Shown here: in pieces, positions 17,302 to 25,023 of the stretch | Position numbering within the stretch: position 1 is the first letter of the stretch | How the letters are laid out: each line of letters opens with the position of its first letter | Source: Paenibacillus faecis | GTDB lineage: Bacteria; Bacillota; Bacilli; Paenibacillales; Paenibacillaceae | Direction: 5' to 3' | Assembly: GCF_008084145.1 (NCBI RefSeq) | Contig: NZ_VSDO01000004.1 | Coordinates: 448,202-512,201 of the forward strand | DNA length: 64,000 nt | The notes under the pieces: generated by a model | What the model saw: the letters and a program-made list of their open reading frames with translations, nothing else | Databases searched by the model: none | What the model was told of the DNA's origin: nothing | Position numbers and translations under genes: made by a program

Positions 17302-18300
17302 ATGAAAAAGGTCGGTTTGGTCATGCGGAAAATCCAGTTTTCCGAAGCCCAAGGCCCGCGCGTCTTCGCGGAGCGGCTTCGGGAAATCGCCAAGGAGCTC
17401 GGCGTCGAGATCGTCTTTATTTCACCCGAGCGGCATGTCAGCGGCCATGACTGGATACCGGGCTACGAACATGAAAAGGGCGACCTCGTCAACTACGATA
17501 TCGTGCTGGATCAAATTTACGCCGAGGGGATCGAGCATGTGATCTATACGGTGTCAGGTTTTACGTTCCTTAATCTGTTTCTGCCCAAAAGCGTTTTGTT
17601 TCCCCACAGCTTCCCCGACCCGGCGCTGACCGGGTACGAAATGATGAAGCCGTTCTACAGCATTGTGGACAAGGCCGTCGTGCAGACGGAGTTTTTGAAG
17701 CGGCAGTTAGGTACGGTTTTCGGGGTAGGCGAGGTCGATGTCATTCCGATCGGATTCAGCGAGGAACTGGCGGTCAAGCACTACCGGCCCGACGCGGTGG
17801 TGGAGAATCGGATTCTCTGGATCGGCAGGGACGAGGAGAACCGGCGCCCGGATCTGGTGCTGGAATACGCGCGGCAAAATCCCGACAAGGAAGTATTCAT
17901 GGTGTTCGGTGGGCTGCGCTATAAGGAAAGCATGAAAAAATACGACATCCCCGCCAACGTCCGGCTGCGCTTTGCGCTGTCCCAGGACGAGGTGTTTGAG
18001 CTGATGAATTCGGCCAAAGTGTACTGGAGCTGCTCGAAGTTCGACACGTTTGCGATGCCGCTTACCGAGGCGCTGGCGATGGGAAAAATCGTCGTGAAGC
18101 CCGAGCATCCCTGCTATGATCACATCAGTTCCCGACACGCCTTTGCGGGGAATGAGAAGAACTGGTTTGAACTGGTGAATATGGCGGCGGCCTCCCCTAT
18201 GAAAACGTCGATGGACAACCGGGATTACGCGTTTTCCCGTTTTTCCGCTACGGTCATGAAACAAGGGTACCGGAATTTTTTTGACCGGTGGCTGCGCTAG
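17302..18300 (+). CDS. Glycosyltransferase, GT4-like
   Basis: 332 aa from the ATG at 17302, which has AAAGGGAAG 10 nt upstream; an in-frame ATG at 17260 lies inside the previous gene and lacks a ribosome site. Two Rossmann-like halves: the N-terminal MKKVGLVMRKIQFSEAQGPRV and the C-terminal nucleotide-sugar region with GRDEENRRPDLVLEYA, SKFDTFAMPLTEALAMGK and a KPEHPCYDH loop containing the E-x7-E-like pattern. Likely transfers a sugar in the cytoplasm to a lipid, protein or glycan acceptor. Co-oriented with the phosphotransferase before it; the gap to the next gene (124 nt) has a weak hairpin at 18331-18349. Confidence 0.8.
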   Translation: MKKVGLVMRKIQFSEAQGPRVFAERLREIAKELGVEIVFISPERHVSGHDWIPGYEHEKGDLVNYDIVLDQIYAEGIEHVIYTVSGFTFLNLFLPKSVLFPHSFPDPALTGYEMMKPFYSIVDKAVVQTEFLKRQLGTVFGVGEVDVIPIGFSEELAVKHYRPDAVVENRILWIGRDEENRRPDLVLEYARQNPDKEVFMVFGGLRYKESMKKYDIPANVRLRFALSQDEVFELMNSAKVYWSCSKFDTFAMPLTEALAMGKIVVKPEHPCYDHISSRHAFAGNEKNWFELVNMAAASPMKTSMDNRDYAFSRFSATVMKQGYRNFFDRWLR

Positions 18301-18372
18301 TCAGGAAATAGGGGAAAGGATCGCACATATGATAAGTTATGCACTTATCGGCTTTCTTTTCCCGACTAATTA

Positions 18373-18386
18373 TGTAAGCGTTTTAT
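18373..18386 (+). promoter_or_regulatory. Weak cre-like half-site upstream of the deacetylase
   Basis: TGTAAGCGTTTTAT keeps the left half of the cre consensus but not the right. It stands 39 nt before the deacetylase start. Could be chance. Confidence 0.3.
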
Positions 18387-18424
18387 TATAACGCCGGTTA
18401 TGGCGGAAAGCGGAGGGACGAGAC

Positions 18425-19336
18425 ATGACACTTGAGCAAAAATTGGGCTATGCGACCGGAACGAAGCTGCTGATCGTCAATGCCGACGATTTCGGAATGT
18501 GTCAGGCGGAGAATTCGGCGATCAAGCAGCTGTTGGAGGAAGGAGCGGTCACGTCCGCTACGCTGATGGTTCCGTGCGGCTGGGCGAAGGACGCGGCGCT
18601 GTGGTGTGCGCAGCACTCGGAGTCCCCCTTCTCGATCGGGGTGCATTTGACTTTCACCAGCGAGTGGCAGGGGTATAAATGGGGACCGGTAACCCGTACT
18701 GGAGAGGTGGGCAGTCTCGTCACGGAGGAAGGGTATTTTCCGGCGGATTGTGCCGCTTTTGAACGCCAGGCCGACCCGGAGCACATCCGCCGGGAAATCG
18801 TCAGTCAGATCGAGATGGCCCGCTCTCTGGGGGTGGAGCCTACGCATCTTGACAATCATATGGGAAGCTTGTACGGCCTCGCCGGGGGGAGGCATTTTCT
18901 GGATATCGTTTTTGAAGTATGCCGGGCGTACGGGCTGCCGTTTCGGCTGCCGCGTTCACTGCCGGGGATCGGGCGCGTGCCGGCGGAGGCGGCCGAGTTG
19001 GCGGAGCAGGCTGCCGCGATGGCCGACCGGATGGGCGTCGTCATTCTGGACCAGCTGATCGGCCTGCCGTTCGGCAAACAGCCCGGGGAGACTTACGAGA
19101 CCTACAAAAAGTCGATGATTGGGGCACTACGCGGACTGCGGCCGGGCGTCTCCGAAATCATCCTCCATCCGGCCTTTGCAAACGAAGAATTGCGGGCCAT
19201 CCACGGGGAATGGGAGAAAAGGCAGTGGGATTTCGAGTTGTTCCGGGACCCCGAGGTCAAAGAGACGCTGAGTCAGGAAGGGATTGGGCTTATCTCATGG
19301 AGGGAGCTGCAGGGGCTGCAGCGGCAAATACAATAA
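18425..19336 (+). CDS. YdjC/ChbG-family carbohydrate deacetylase
   Basis: 303 aa metal-dependent deacetylase that removes acetyl groups from short N-acetylglucosamine-containing oligosaccharides in known members. Metal-binding motifs are intact: NADDFGM (D-D pair near residues 20-21), THLDNHMG and ILHPAF; GVHLTFTSEW is also family-typical. Start ATG has GGAGGGACG upstream. The GPH transporter that follows starts 22 nt after the stop, so uptake of an acetylated saccharide followed by deacetylation is a reasonable reading. True substrate unknown. Confidence 0.85.
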   Translation: MTLEQKLGYATGTKLLIVNADDFGMCQAENSAIKQLLEEGAVTSATLMVPCGWAKDAALWCAQHSESPFSIGVHLTFTSEWQGYKWGPVTRTGEVGSLVTEEGYFPADCAAFERQADPEHIRREIVSQIEMARSLGVEPTHLDNHMGSLYGLAGGRHFLDIVFEVCRAYGLPFRLPRSLPGIGRVPAEAAELAEQAAAMADRMGVVILDQLIGLPFGKQPGETYETYKKSMIGALRGLRPGVSEIILHPAFANEELRAIHGEWEKRQWDFELFRDPEVKETLSQEGIGLISWRELQGLQRQIQ

Positions 19337-19358
19337 CCGCAGGACGGGGGGAACCGGG

Positions 19359-20672
19359 GTGAAAAGGGAAACGGTCACCGGCACGAATTCAGACGCAGAG
19401 CTTGAGAGACAGCCTTTGTTCAGGAAGGCGGCTTACAGCTCGGGCAATTTATCGGTCAACCTGATTGCCCAGGCTTTTGCGACCTATCTGGTCTATTATT
19501 ACGTCGATACGCTTGGCGTCCGCCCGGCCTGGATCAGTCTGGCAATGATCGGTCACGGCGTTCTGGGGGCGGTGTTGAACCCCCTGATCGGACATCTGTC
19601 CGATCGAACCCGGACCCGCTTCGGCCGGCGGATTCCGTACATTGCCTTCGGGCTGCTCCCGCTCTGTGCGGTATTCGCCCTGCTTTGGATGCCGCCGTCC
19701 GATCCGGAGTGGACGTTTCTTTATTTCATCGCCATGGTGTTTCTTTACGATGTGTTGTTCGTCACGGTGGTGCTGAACTATTCCGCGCTGTTTCCGGAAA
19801 TGTATCAGAGCATCCGCGACCGGGCCTATGTTTCCTCCTGGAGGCAGATGCTGGGCATCGTCGGCATGATCGTCGGTGTGGCGATCCCGCCTTTGCTCTA
19901 CCCGCTGCTGGGCTGGGGGGCCATGGGCATGATCTTCGGGGCCATCGCCGCCGTATTCCTTGCGCTGTCCCTTTGGGGCAGCCGGGAAAACCCCGGCGCC
20001 GTTCATAGCGCTTTCCGATTGACCGAGGCGATCAAACATACGTTGGGCAACCGGGCTTTCGTCATGTATGTATTGGGCAGCTTCCTGGTTCAGTTTACGT
20101 TTGCGCTGCTGCCGGCGGGGATTCCGTTTTTCACCAAATACGTGCTGGTCCGGGAAGAAAGCTTCAATACGCTGCTGCTTGGCGCGATTTTTGTGACGGC
20201 GATTCCCTTTGTATTCCTCTGGGGACGGATTACCGAGAAATTTGGCCCCCGGCGGGGGGCGCTCGCAGCGGTTCTCTGCTATCTGGCCGCTTTGCTGCCG
20301 TTCGGCTTCATCCAGGGCGGCATGGCGGCGATGATCACCGCGGCCGCGGTCGGTATCGGGCTTGCCGGTTTGATGGTGCTGCTCGATGTCATGCTGTCGG
20401 AAGTGATCGACGCGGATGAGCGGAAGACTGGTTTTCGCCGCGAAGGCATGTATTTCGGCATGAACGGATTCATTGTCCGGTGGGGCGTGTCGCTGCAGGC
20501 GGCCGTGCTGGGAATGGTGTTGGAAATGACGGGGTACCGGGCGGATTCGTCCGTGCAGCCCCCTTCCGCCGTGACGGGCATCCAGTGGATGCTCGGCGGT
20601 ATTCCTATCGCCGCTCTGCTGCTGGCGTTTTGTTTTTTCTACGCGTACCCGATCGGTAAAAAGAAGACATAA
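19359..20672 (+). CDS. GPH-family (MelB-like) sugar transporter
   Basis: Twelve-helix MFS symporter of the glycoside-pentoside-hexuronide group, 437 aa. GTG start at 19359 with a G-rich site (GGGGGGAA) 6 nt upstream; an earlier in-frame ATG lies within the deacetylase gene. Motifs: SDRTRTRFGRRIPYI (the D-R-T...GRRRP loop of GPH carriers) and the second-half repeat GLMVLLDVMLSEVIDADE. Forms the end of the 16263-20672 run. Sodium- or proton-coupled uptake of a glycoside is the family role; the sugar is not known. Confidence 0.85.
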   Translation: MKRETVTGTNSDAELERQPLFRKAAYSSGNLSVNLIAQAFATYLVYYYVDTLGVRPAWISLAMIGHGVLGAVLNPLIGHLSDRTRTRFGRRIPYIAFGLLPLCAVFALLWMPPSDPEWTFLYFIAMVFLYDVLFVTVVLNYSALFPEMYQSIRDRAYVSSWRQMLGIVGMIVGVAIPPLLYPLLGWGAMGMIFGAIAAVFLALSLWGSRENPGAVHSAFRLTEAIKHTLGNRAFVMYVLGSFLVQFTFALLPAGIPFFTKYVLVREESFNTLLLGAIFVTAIPFVFLWGRITEKFGPRRGALAAVLCYLAALLPFGFIQGGMAAMITAAAVGIGLAGLMVLLDVMLSEVIDADERKTGFRREGMYFGMNGFIVRWGVSLQAAVLGMVLEMTGYRADSSVQPPSAVTGIQWMLGGIPIAALLLAFCFFYAYPIGKKKT

Positions 20673-20718
20673 CGCCGGCCAATCCTACTCGTACTCGATT
20701 TTACGACCTTCATAACAT

Positions 20719-20930
20719 TGAATTCCTGCAAATCTGCATTTTTTTTCTTGTACGGAGCAAAAAATTCAAAATGCCTGCAAATCTGCAGGTATTTTCGACG
20801 AAGCCGGCTCGTTTCTCTAAAATCGTTAGAAATACCTGCAGATTTGCATCTTTTTTCGATTTCCCGTGTGGATCGAACTAAAATACCTGCAGATTTGCAT
20901 CTTTTTGGCGTTGGAAGTGTTGGAAGTGCA
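20719..20930 (-). repeat. Dispersed element B, copy 2 (inverted)
   Basis: Reads on the minus strand with the same four units as copy 1: plus-strand positions 20886-20900, 20835-20849, 20774-20789 (inverted unit) and 20725-20739; spacing about 51, 61 and 49 bp. It lies in the 368-bp gap between two convergent genes, next to the terminator at 20951; nothing else was seen in that gap. Confidence 0.9.
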
Positions 20931-20950
20931 CTTTTCAATTGAATCCCTCG

Positions 20951-20993
20951 CAAAAAACAGGCATCCGCGCTTGAATCGCCGCGGATGCCTGTT
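20951..20993 (-). terminator. Intrinsic terminator of the LOV-GGDEF-EAL gene
   Basis: Minus-strand perfect 13-bp stem ACAGGCATCCGCG / CGCGGATGCCTGT with a 10-nt loop and a U tract, about 50 nt after the stop codon at 21041. Confidence 0.93.
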
Positions 20994-21040
20994 TGAATTT
21001 CGCATATGTAGGTTGTTCCGGCTTCATGAGCCTGAACGGG

Positions 21041-22777
21041 TTAAGAAGCCGAACTTGAGCTTGACTTCAGCATCTCTTCAACCGCCGCTTTGTCTACGGG
21101 GCGGCTGTAGTAGAACCCCTGAATCTGGTCGCATTCATTTTGACGAAGGAAGTCGAACTGCTCCTTTGTCTCCACCCCTTCAGCCAGCACGGTTAAACCG
21201 AGCGACTTTCCGAGCTGAATGATCGATTGCAGCAGGGAGTTGTCCCTTGGCGAGGACGGTGTGTTCTCTATAAAGGTACGGTCGATTTTGAGTACCTGAA
21301 GTGGCAGCTCCTTCAAATAATAGATGGAGGAATATCCGGTGCCAAAGTCATCGATGGATAGGGAGATTCCCCGGTTTTTCAAAGAGTCCAGCCGATCCTT
21401 GATCAATACCGGGTCATTAAGCAGCGACTCGGTAACCTCCAATTCGAGATACTCCGGAGCGAGCCCCGTTTGTTCCAGCACCGTCTCCACGGTTCGGACG
21501 AATTGGGGGTGCCTGAACTGGACGGCGGATACGTTGACGGAAACCGGCAGTTTCGGATATCCCGCATCCTGCCATTTCTTGTTGGTCCAGCACGCCTCCC
21601 AGAGCACCCACTCTCCGAGTTCGACGATAAAGCCGCTATCCTCGGCGATCGGGATAAACGAAGCGGGGGAGATGCGGCCTTCCGTCGGGTCATTCCACCG
21701 GATCAGAGCCTCCAGGCCGGTGAGCGCTCCGGTGGACAGATCGATCTTCGGCTGGTAATGCAGCTCGAATTCCGACTCCGCCAAGGCTTTCGGCAGTTTT
21801 TTCTCGATTTGCACGCGCTCCAGAAGTTTATCCATCAAGTAATAATCGAAATAATGCGGATCGCTGAGCGATTCGGTTTTGGCTTCCTTCATCGCCAATT
21901 CGGCATGCTTCAGCAGCTGCGGCACGTCCTTGCCGTCATCCGGAAAAATGCTGATGCCCATGCCGAAGCCCATGCTGATTTCCTCGCCGAACATAGCGTA
22001 AGGGTTCTTGAGCCGGCCGCTTAAATCCGTCGCCATTCTATGAATCTGCAGCGGGTCGGACAGCCTGGACAGCAAAATGATAAATTCGTCGGCGAAGCTG
22101 CGGCAGATCAGCGTCCCTTCGGGAAGACAGCCGCGAATCCGGTTGGCGACGCCGATCAGAAGCTCATTGCCCGCCGCCTCTCCGTAGCTTTCGTTAATGT
22201 AACGAAACCGGTTTAAATTGATGCGTAATATGGCCGCCGTTTTCTGTTCTTTCTCATTCAACGTCAATTCCGATTTGACGAACTCTTTAAAACGGTTCAT
22301 GTTCCAGAGGCCTGTCACCGGGTCGAAATTGGAGAGCTGGTGAATCTTTTGGTCGGAGGCGTTCCGCGCCTCCATTTCCTCGGTAACATCGAATTGCAGC
22401 CCGATGAAATACAACGGCTGTCCGTCATCGCCGAGAATAGGGCTGACGATAAACTGATTCCAGAAGGTGGTGCCGTCCTTCTTGTAGTTTTTGATCGTGA
22501 CCGTATCGGAACGTCCCTCCCGGATCGCTTGGCGGATGACGTTCAGATGCTCTTTGTCCGTTTCCTCGCCTTGGAGAAAACGGCTGTTGCGCATAAGGAC
22601 CTCCTCCCGGGAGTATCCGGTGATCTGCTCGAAGCCCCGATTCACGTACACGAGCGGGTTGTCTTCCAAGTTCGGATCCGTAATGGCCAAGCCTACGCCC
22701 ATCATATCGATGGAACGCAGCAGAGCGGAAGAATTGATAATCGACTCGATTCGGGAATGATTGACATCCTTGTCCAC
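21041..22777 (-). CDS. LOV-like PAS / degenerate GGDEF / EAL protein (c-di-GMP phosphodiesterase)
   Basis: 578 aa cytoplasmic protein predicted to hydrolyse c-di-GMP. Residues about 18-135 are a LOV-type PAS domain: flavin-contacting N97 (in KNYKKDG), N107 (in TFWNQ) and Q128 (in GLQFDVT) are kept with YtvA-like spacing, but the photoactive Cys of the NCRFLQ motif is Ser65 (MRNSRFLQG; codon AGC at 22583-22585). The GGDEF site reads FADEF (about 228-232), so cyclase activity is unlikely. The EAL domain looks active: GLEALIRW, NVSAVQF, ELEVTES, DDFGTGYSS, KIDRTF, AEGVET. Alone on its strand, flanked by the cre-like box of the next operon. A regulatory, perhaps light-independent, phosphodiesterase. 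Confidence 0.9.
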   Translation of the reverse strand: MDKDVNHSRIESIINSSALLRSIDMMGVGLAITDPNLEDNPLVYVNRGFEQITGYSREEVLMRNSRFLQGEETDKEHLNVIRQAIREGRSDTVTIKNYKKDGTTFWNQFIVSPILGDDGQPLYFIGLQFDVTEEMEARNASDQKIHQLSNFDPVTGLWNMNRFKEFVKSELTLNEKEQKTAAILRINLNRFRYINESYGEAAGNELLIGVANRIRGCLPEGTLICRSFADEFIILLSRLSDPLQIHRMATDLSGRLKNPYAMFGEEISMGFGMGISIFPDDGKDVPQLLKHAELAMKEAKTESLSDPHYFDYYLMDKLLERVQIEKKLPKALAESEFELHYQPKIDLSTGALTGLEALIRWNDPTEGRISPASFIPIAEDSGFIVELGEWVLWEACWTNKKWQDAGYPKLPVSVNVSAVQFRHPQFVRTVETVLEQTGLAPEYLELEVTESLLNDPVLIKDRLDSLKNRGISLSIDDFGTGYSSIYYLKELPLQVLKIDRTFIENTPSSPRDNSLLQSIIQLGKSLGLTVLAEGVETKEQFDFLRQNECDQIQGFYYSRPVDKAAVEEMLKSSSSSAS

Positions 22778-22986
22778 TGTATAGACCCCCTAGAAGTGAA
22801 CCGTAAGAATTAGGTTTGAAACTGATGATGTCCGGCTTACGGGAGTACATCTTACTCCCATCATACATGCGGGCCAATCAGGAAATCAATGGATACTTTT
22901 TGGACAGCCGAAAAATAAACCCCCGATACGAAATCTGAAGCCTTATCCCCGTCGCCAAATCTCCGTACAATAGATGTCAAGGCATA

Positions 22987-23000
22987 TGTAAGTGCTTACA
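22987..23000. promoter_or_regulatory. cre-like operator of the second importer operon
   Basis: TGTAAGTGCTTACA: inverted arms TGTAAG / CTTACA with the central CG of the cre consensus replaced by TG. It stands 35 nt before the first permease start. CcpA or another LacI-family protein are both possible. Confidence 0.55.
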
Positions 23001-23034
23001 AATACTAGCTTTTTACCGCTTGGAGGTCTTGAGA

Positions 23035-24006
23035 ATGGAAATGCCGCAGTCTGCCCGGCCTTCCGCCGCCGCGCCGGAGGAAGCCCCCCCTTCCGCCAGC
23101 CGCAAATGGCTGAAGAAGCTGTTCCTGCAACGACATCTGCAAATCATGGCGCTGCTCGGGGTCGCCTGGATGATCGTCTTCAACTATGTGCCGATGTACG
23201 GCATCATCATCGCATTCAAGGAGTTCAATATCGTTAAATCCATCGCTTCCGCGCCATGGGTCGGATTCGAGCATTTTAAAGCGTTCTTTGAGGACGACAA
23301 TTTCGTGAACGTCATGAGAAACACGCTGGGAATCAGCCTGATCAAGCTGGTTATCGGATTTCCGCTGCCGATCCTGTTCGCTCTGTTCCTGAACGAACTC
23401 CGCTCCGTCCGGTTCAAAAAGGCGGTACAGACGATCTCTTATCTTCCGCACTTTTTGTCCTGGGTCATTCTCGGCGGGATCCTAACAACCTGGCTGGCGG
23501 ACGTGGGGATAATCAACGATATCCTAATGGCCTTGCACCTGATTCAAGAACCGATCTCCTACTTGGCGGAGCCTAAGTACTTTTGGGGCATCATCATCGC
23601 CTCGGATATCTGGAAGGAGCTCGGTTGGTCGGCCATCATTTACCTGGCCGCTATCTCCAGCGTTTCTCCGGATATGTACGAGGCTGCCACGATCGACGGG
23701 GCTGGACGCTTTCAGAAGATGTGGTACATCACTTTGCCCAGCATCAAAGCGACGATCTCGATCCTGTTCATTCTGGCCGTCAGCGGCGTGCTGAACTCCA
23801 ACTTCGACCAGATCCTGGTGCTGCGCAACACGCTGAACGAGAGCGCCAGCAATGTGATCGACATCTACGTGTACCAAACGGGAATGCTGTCGGGACGCTA
23901 TTCGTACTCCACGGCCATCGGCTTGTTCAAGTCGGTCATCGCATTAATTTTGCTGCTGCTGGCGAACCGGGTGACGAAGAAACTGAACAATACGTCCCTG
24001 TTCTGA
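23035..24006 (+). CDS. CUT1 ABC transporter permease (LplB type)
   Basis: First permease of the second importer, 323 aa from ATG 23035, chosen because GGAGGT lies 8 nt upstream; the TTG at 23020 would overlap that site. Long N-terminal cytoplasmic tail, six helices (ALLGVAWMIVFNYVPMYGIIIAF starts the first), EAA loop EAATIDGAGRFQKMWYITLPSI. Belongs to the LplB/YtcP subgroup that pairs with large family-1 binding lipoproteins such as the one at 25024. First gene of a five-gene operon ending in a kinase/regulator pair. Confidence 0.92.
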   Translation: MEMPQSARPSAAAPEEAPPSASRKWLKKLFLQRHLQIMALLGVAWMIVFNYVPMYGIIIAFKEFNIVKSIASAPWVGFEHFKAFFEDDNFVNVMRNTLGISLIKLVIGFPLPILFALFLNELRSVRFKKAVQTISYLPHFLSWVILGGILTTWLADVGIINDILMALHLIQEPISYLAEPKYFWGIIIASDIWKELGWSAIIYLAAISSVSPDMYEAATIDGAGRFQKMWYITLPSIKATISILFILAVSGVLNSNFDQILVLRNTLNESASNVIDIYVYQTGMLSGRYSYSTAIGLFKSVIALILLLLANRVTKKLNNTSLF

Positions 24007-24047
24007 ACGTTCGGATGTGATCACTTTAATGAAGGAGCCCTGAGAAC

Positions 24048-24935
24048 ATGTTGACTTTAAAAAGAAAAACCAAGGGAGAAGCCTTCTTCGACCTGATAAA
24101 TACGATGGGGATGCTAATCATCTGTTTCATTACCCTGTACCCGATCTGGTACGTGATCGTCAATTCCCTTAATGAGGGGATGGACGGGATGCGGGGCGGG
24201 ATATACTGGTGGCCGCGCGTGTTCAGTTTCGAAAATTATACGGCGGTCGTGAAAAGCCCCGGGATTATGCTCGCCATGGGCATTACCGTGGCCAAGACGC
24301 TGCTCGGCACGCTGCTGCATGTTCTTTTTACGGCGATGGTGGCGTACGCCTTTTCCCGCCGGGACCTGATCGGAGGCAAGATCTATATTCTGATCGGGAC
24401 GATCACGATGTTTTTCGGCGGGGGCCTGATTCCGACCTACCTGCTGATGAAGGACCTCCATCTACTGGACAATTTTCTCATCTACATCATTCCGGCGATG
24501 TTCAGTTTTTTCGACCTTATTATATTTATGACCTTTTTCCGGGACATTCCGGACGGTCTTGAAGAGGCGGCCAAAATCGACGGCGCCAATGATTGGGCCA
24601 TCTTTCTCCGGGTCGTGCTGCCCGTATCCATGCCGGTTGTGGCCACGATCGCTTTATTCCATGGGGTTTATCAATGGAACGACTATTTTACCGGCGTGAT
24701 CTATCTGAACAATATGGACCTGCAGCCGATCCAGACTTATTTGTACCGGGTCGTGGCCCAGTCGAGCTCCAATCAGATGGTGGCCGCCATTCCGGGAGGC
24801 ATCAGCAAGACCGTCACCTCGCAGTCGATCAAGCTGGCGACGATGGTGGTCACCACCTTGCCGATCGTATTCGTCTATCCGTTTTTGCAGCGGTATTTCG
24901 TCAAAGGCATGATGATCGGATCGATCAAGGGTTGA
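24048..24935 (+). CDS. CUT1 ABC transporter permease (LplC/YtcP type)
   Basis: Second permease, 295 aa, six helices, EAA loop EAAKIDGANDWAIFLRVVLPVS, ending in the common YPFLQRYFVKGMMIGSIKG tail. ATG has GAAGGAG 12 nt upstream. Partner of 23035-24006 and the lipoprotein 25024-26694; no ATPase gene is linked. Confidence 0.92.
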   Translation: MLTLKRKTKGEAFFDLINTMGMLIICFITLYPIWYVIVNSLNEGMDGMRGGIYWWPRVFSFENYTAVVKSPGIMLAMGITVAKTLLGTLLHVLFTAMVAYAFSRRDLIGGKIYILIGTITMFFGGGLIPTYLLMKDLHLLDNFLIYIIPAMFSFFDLIIFMTFFRDIPDGLEEAAKIDGANDWAIFLRVVLPVSMPVVATIALFHGVYQWNDYFTGVIYLNNMDLQPIQTYLYRVVAQSSSNQMVAAIPGGISKTVTSQSIKLATMVVTTLPIVFVYPFLQRYFVKGMMIGSIKG

Positions 24936-25023
24936 CGTTGGCCCGATTTTCTTTAGGTAACTCCTCTTGCCGAATCCGGCCGGGGTTGCATATAATTTAT
25001 TTTTACTGAAAAGGGGTAAGTGC

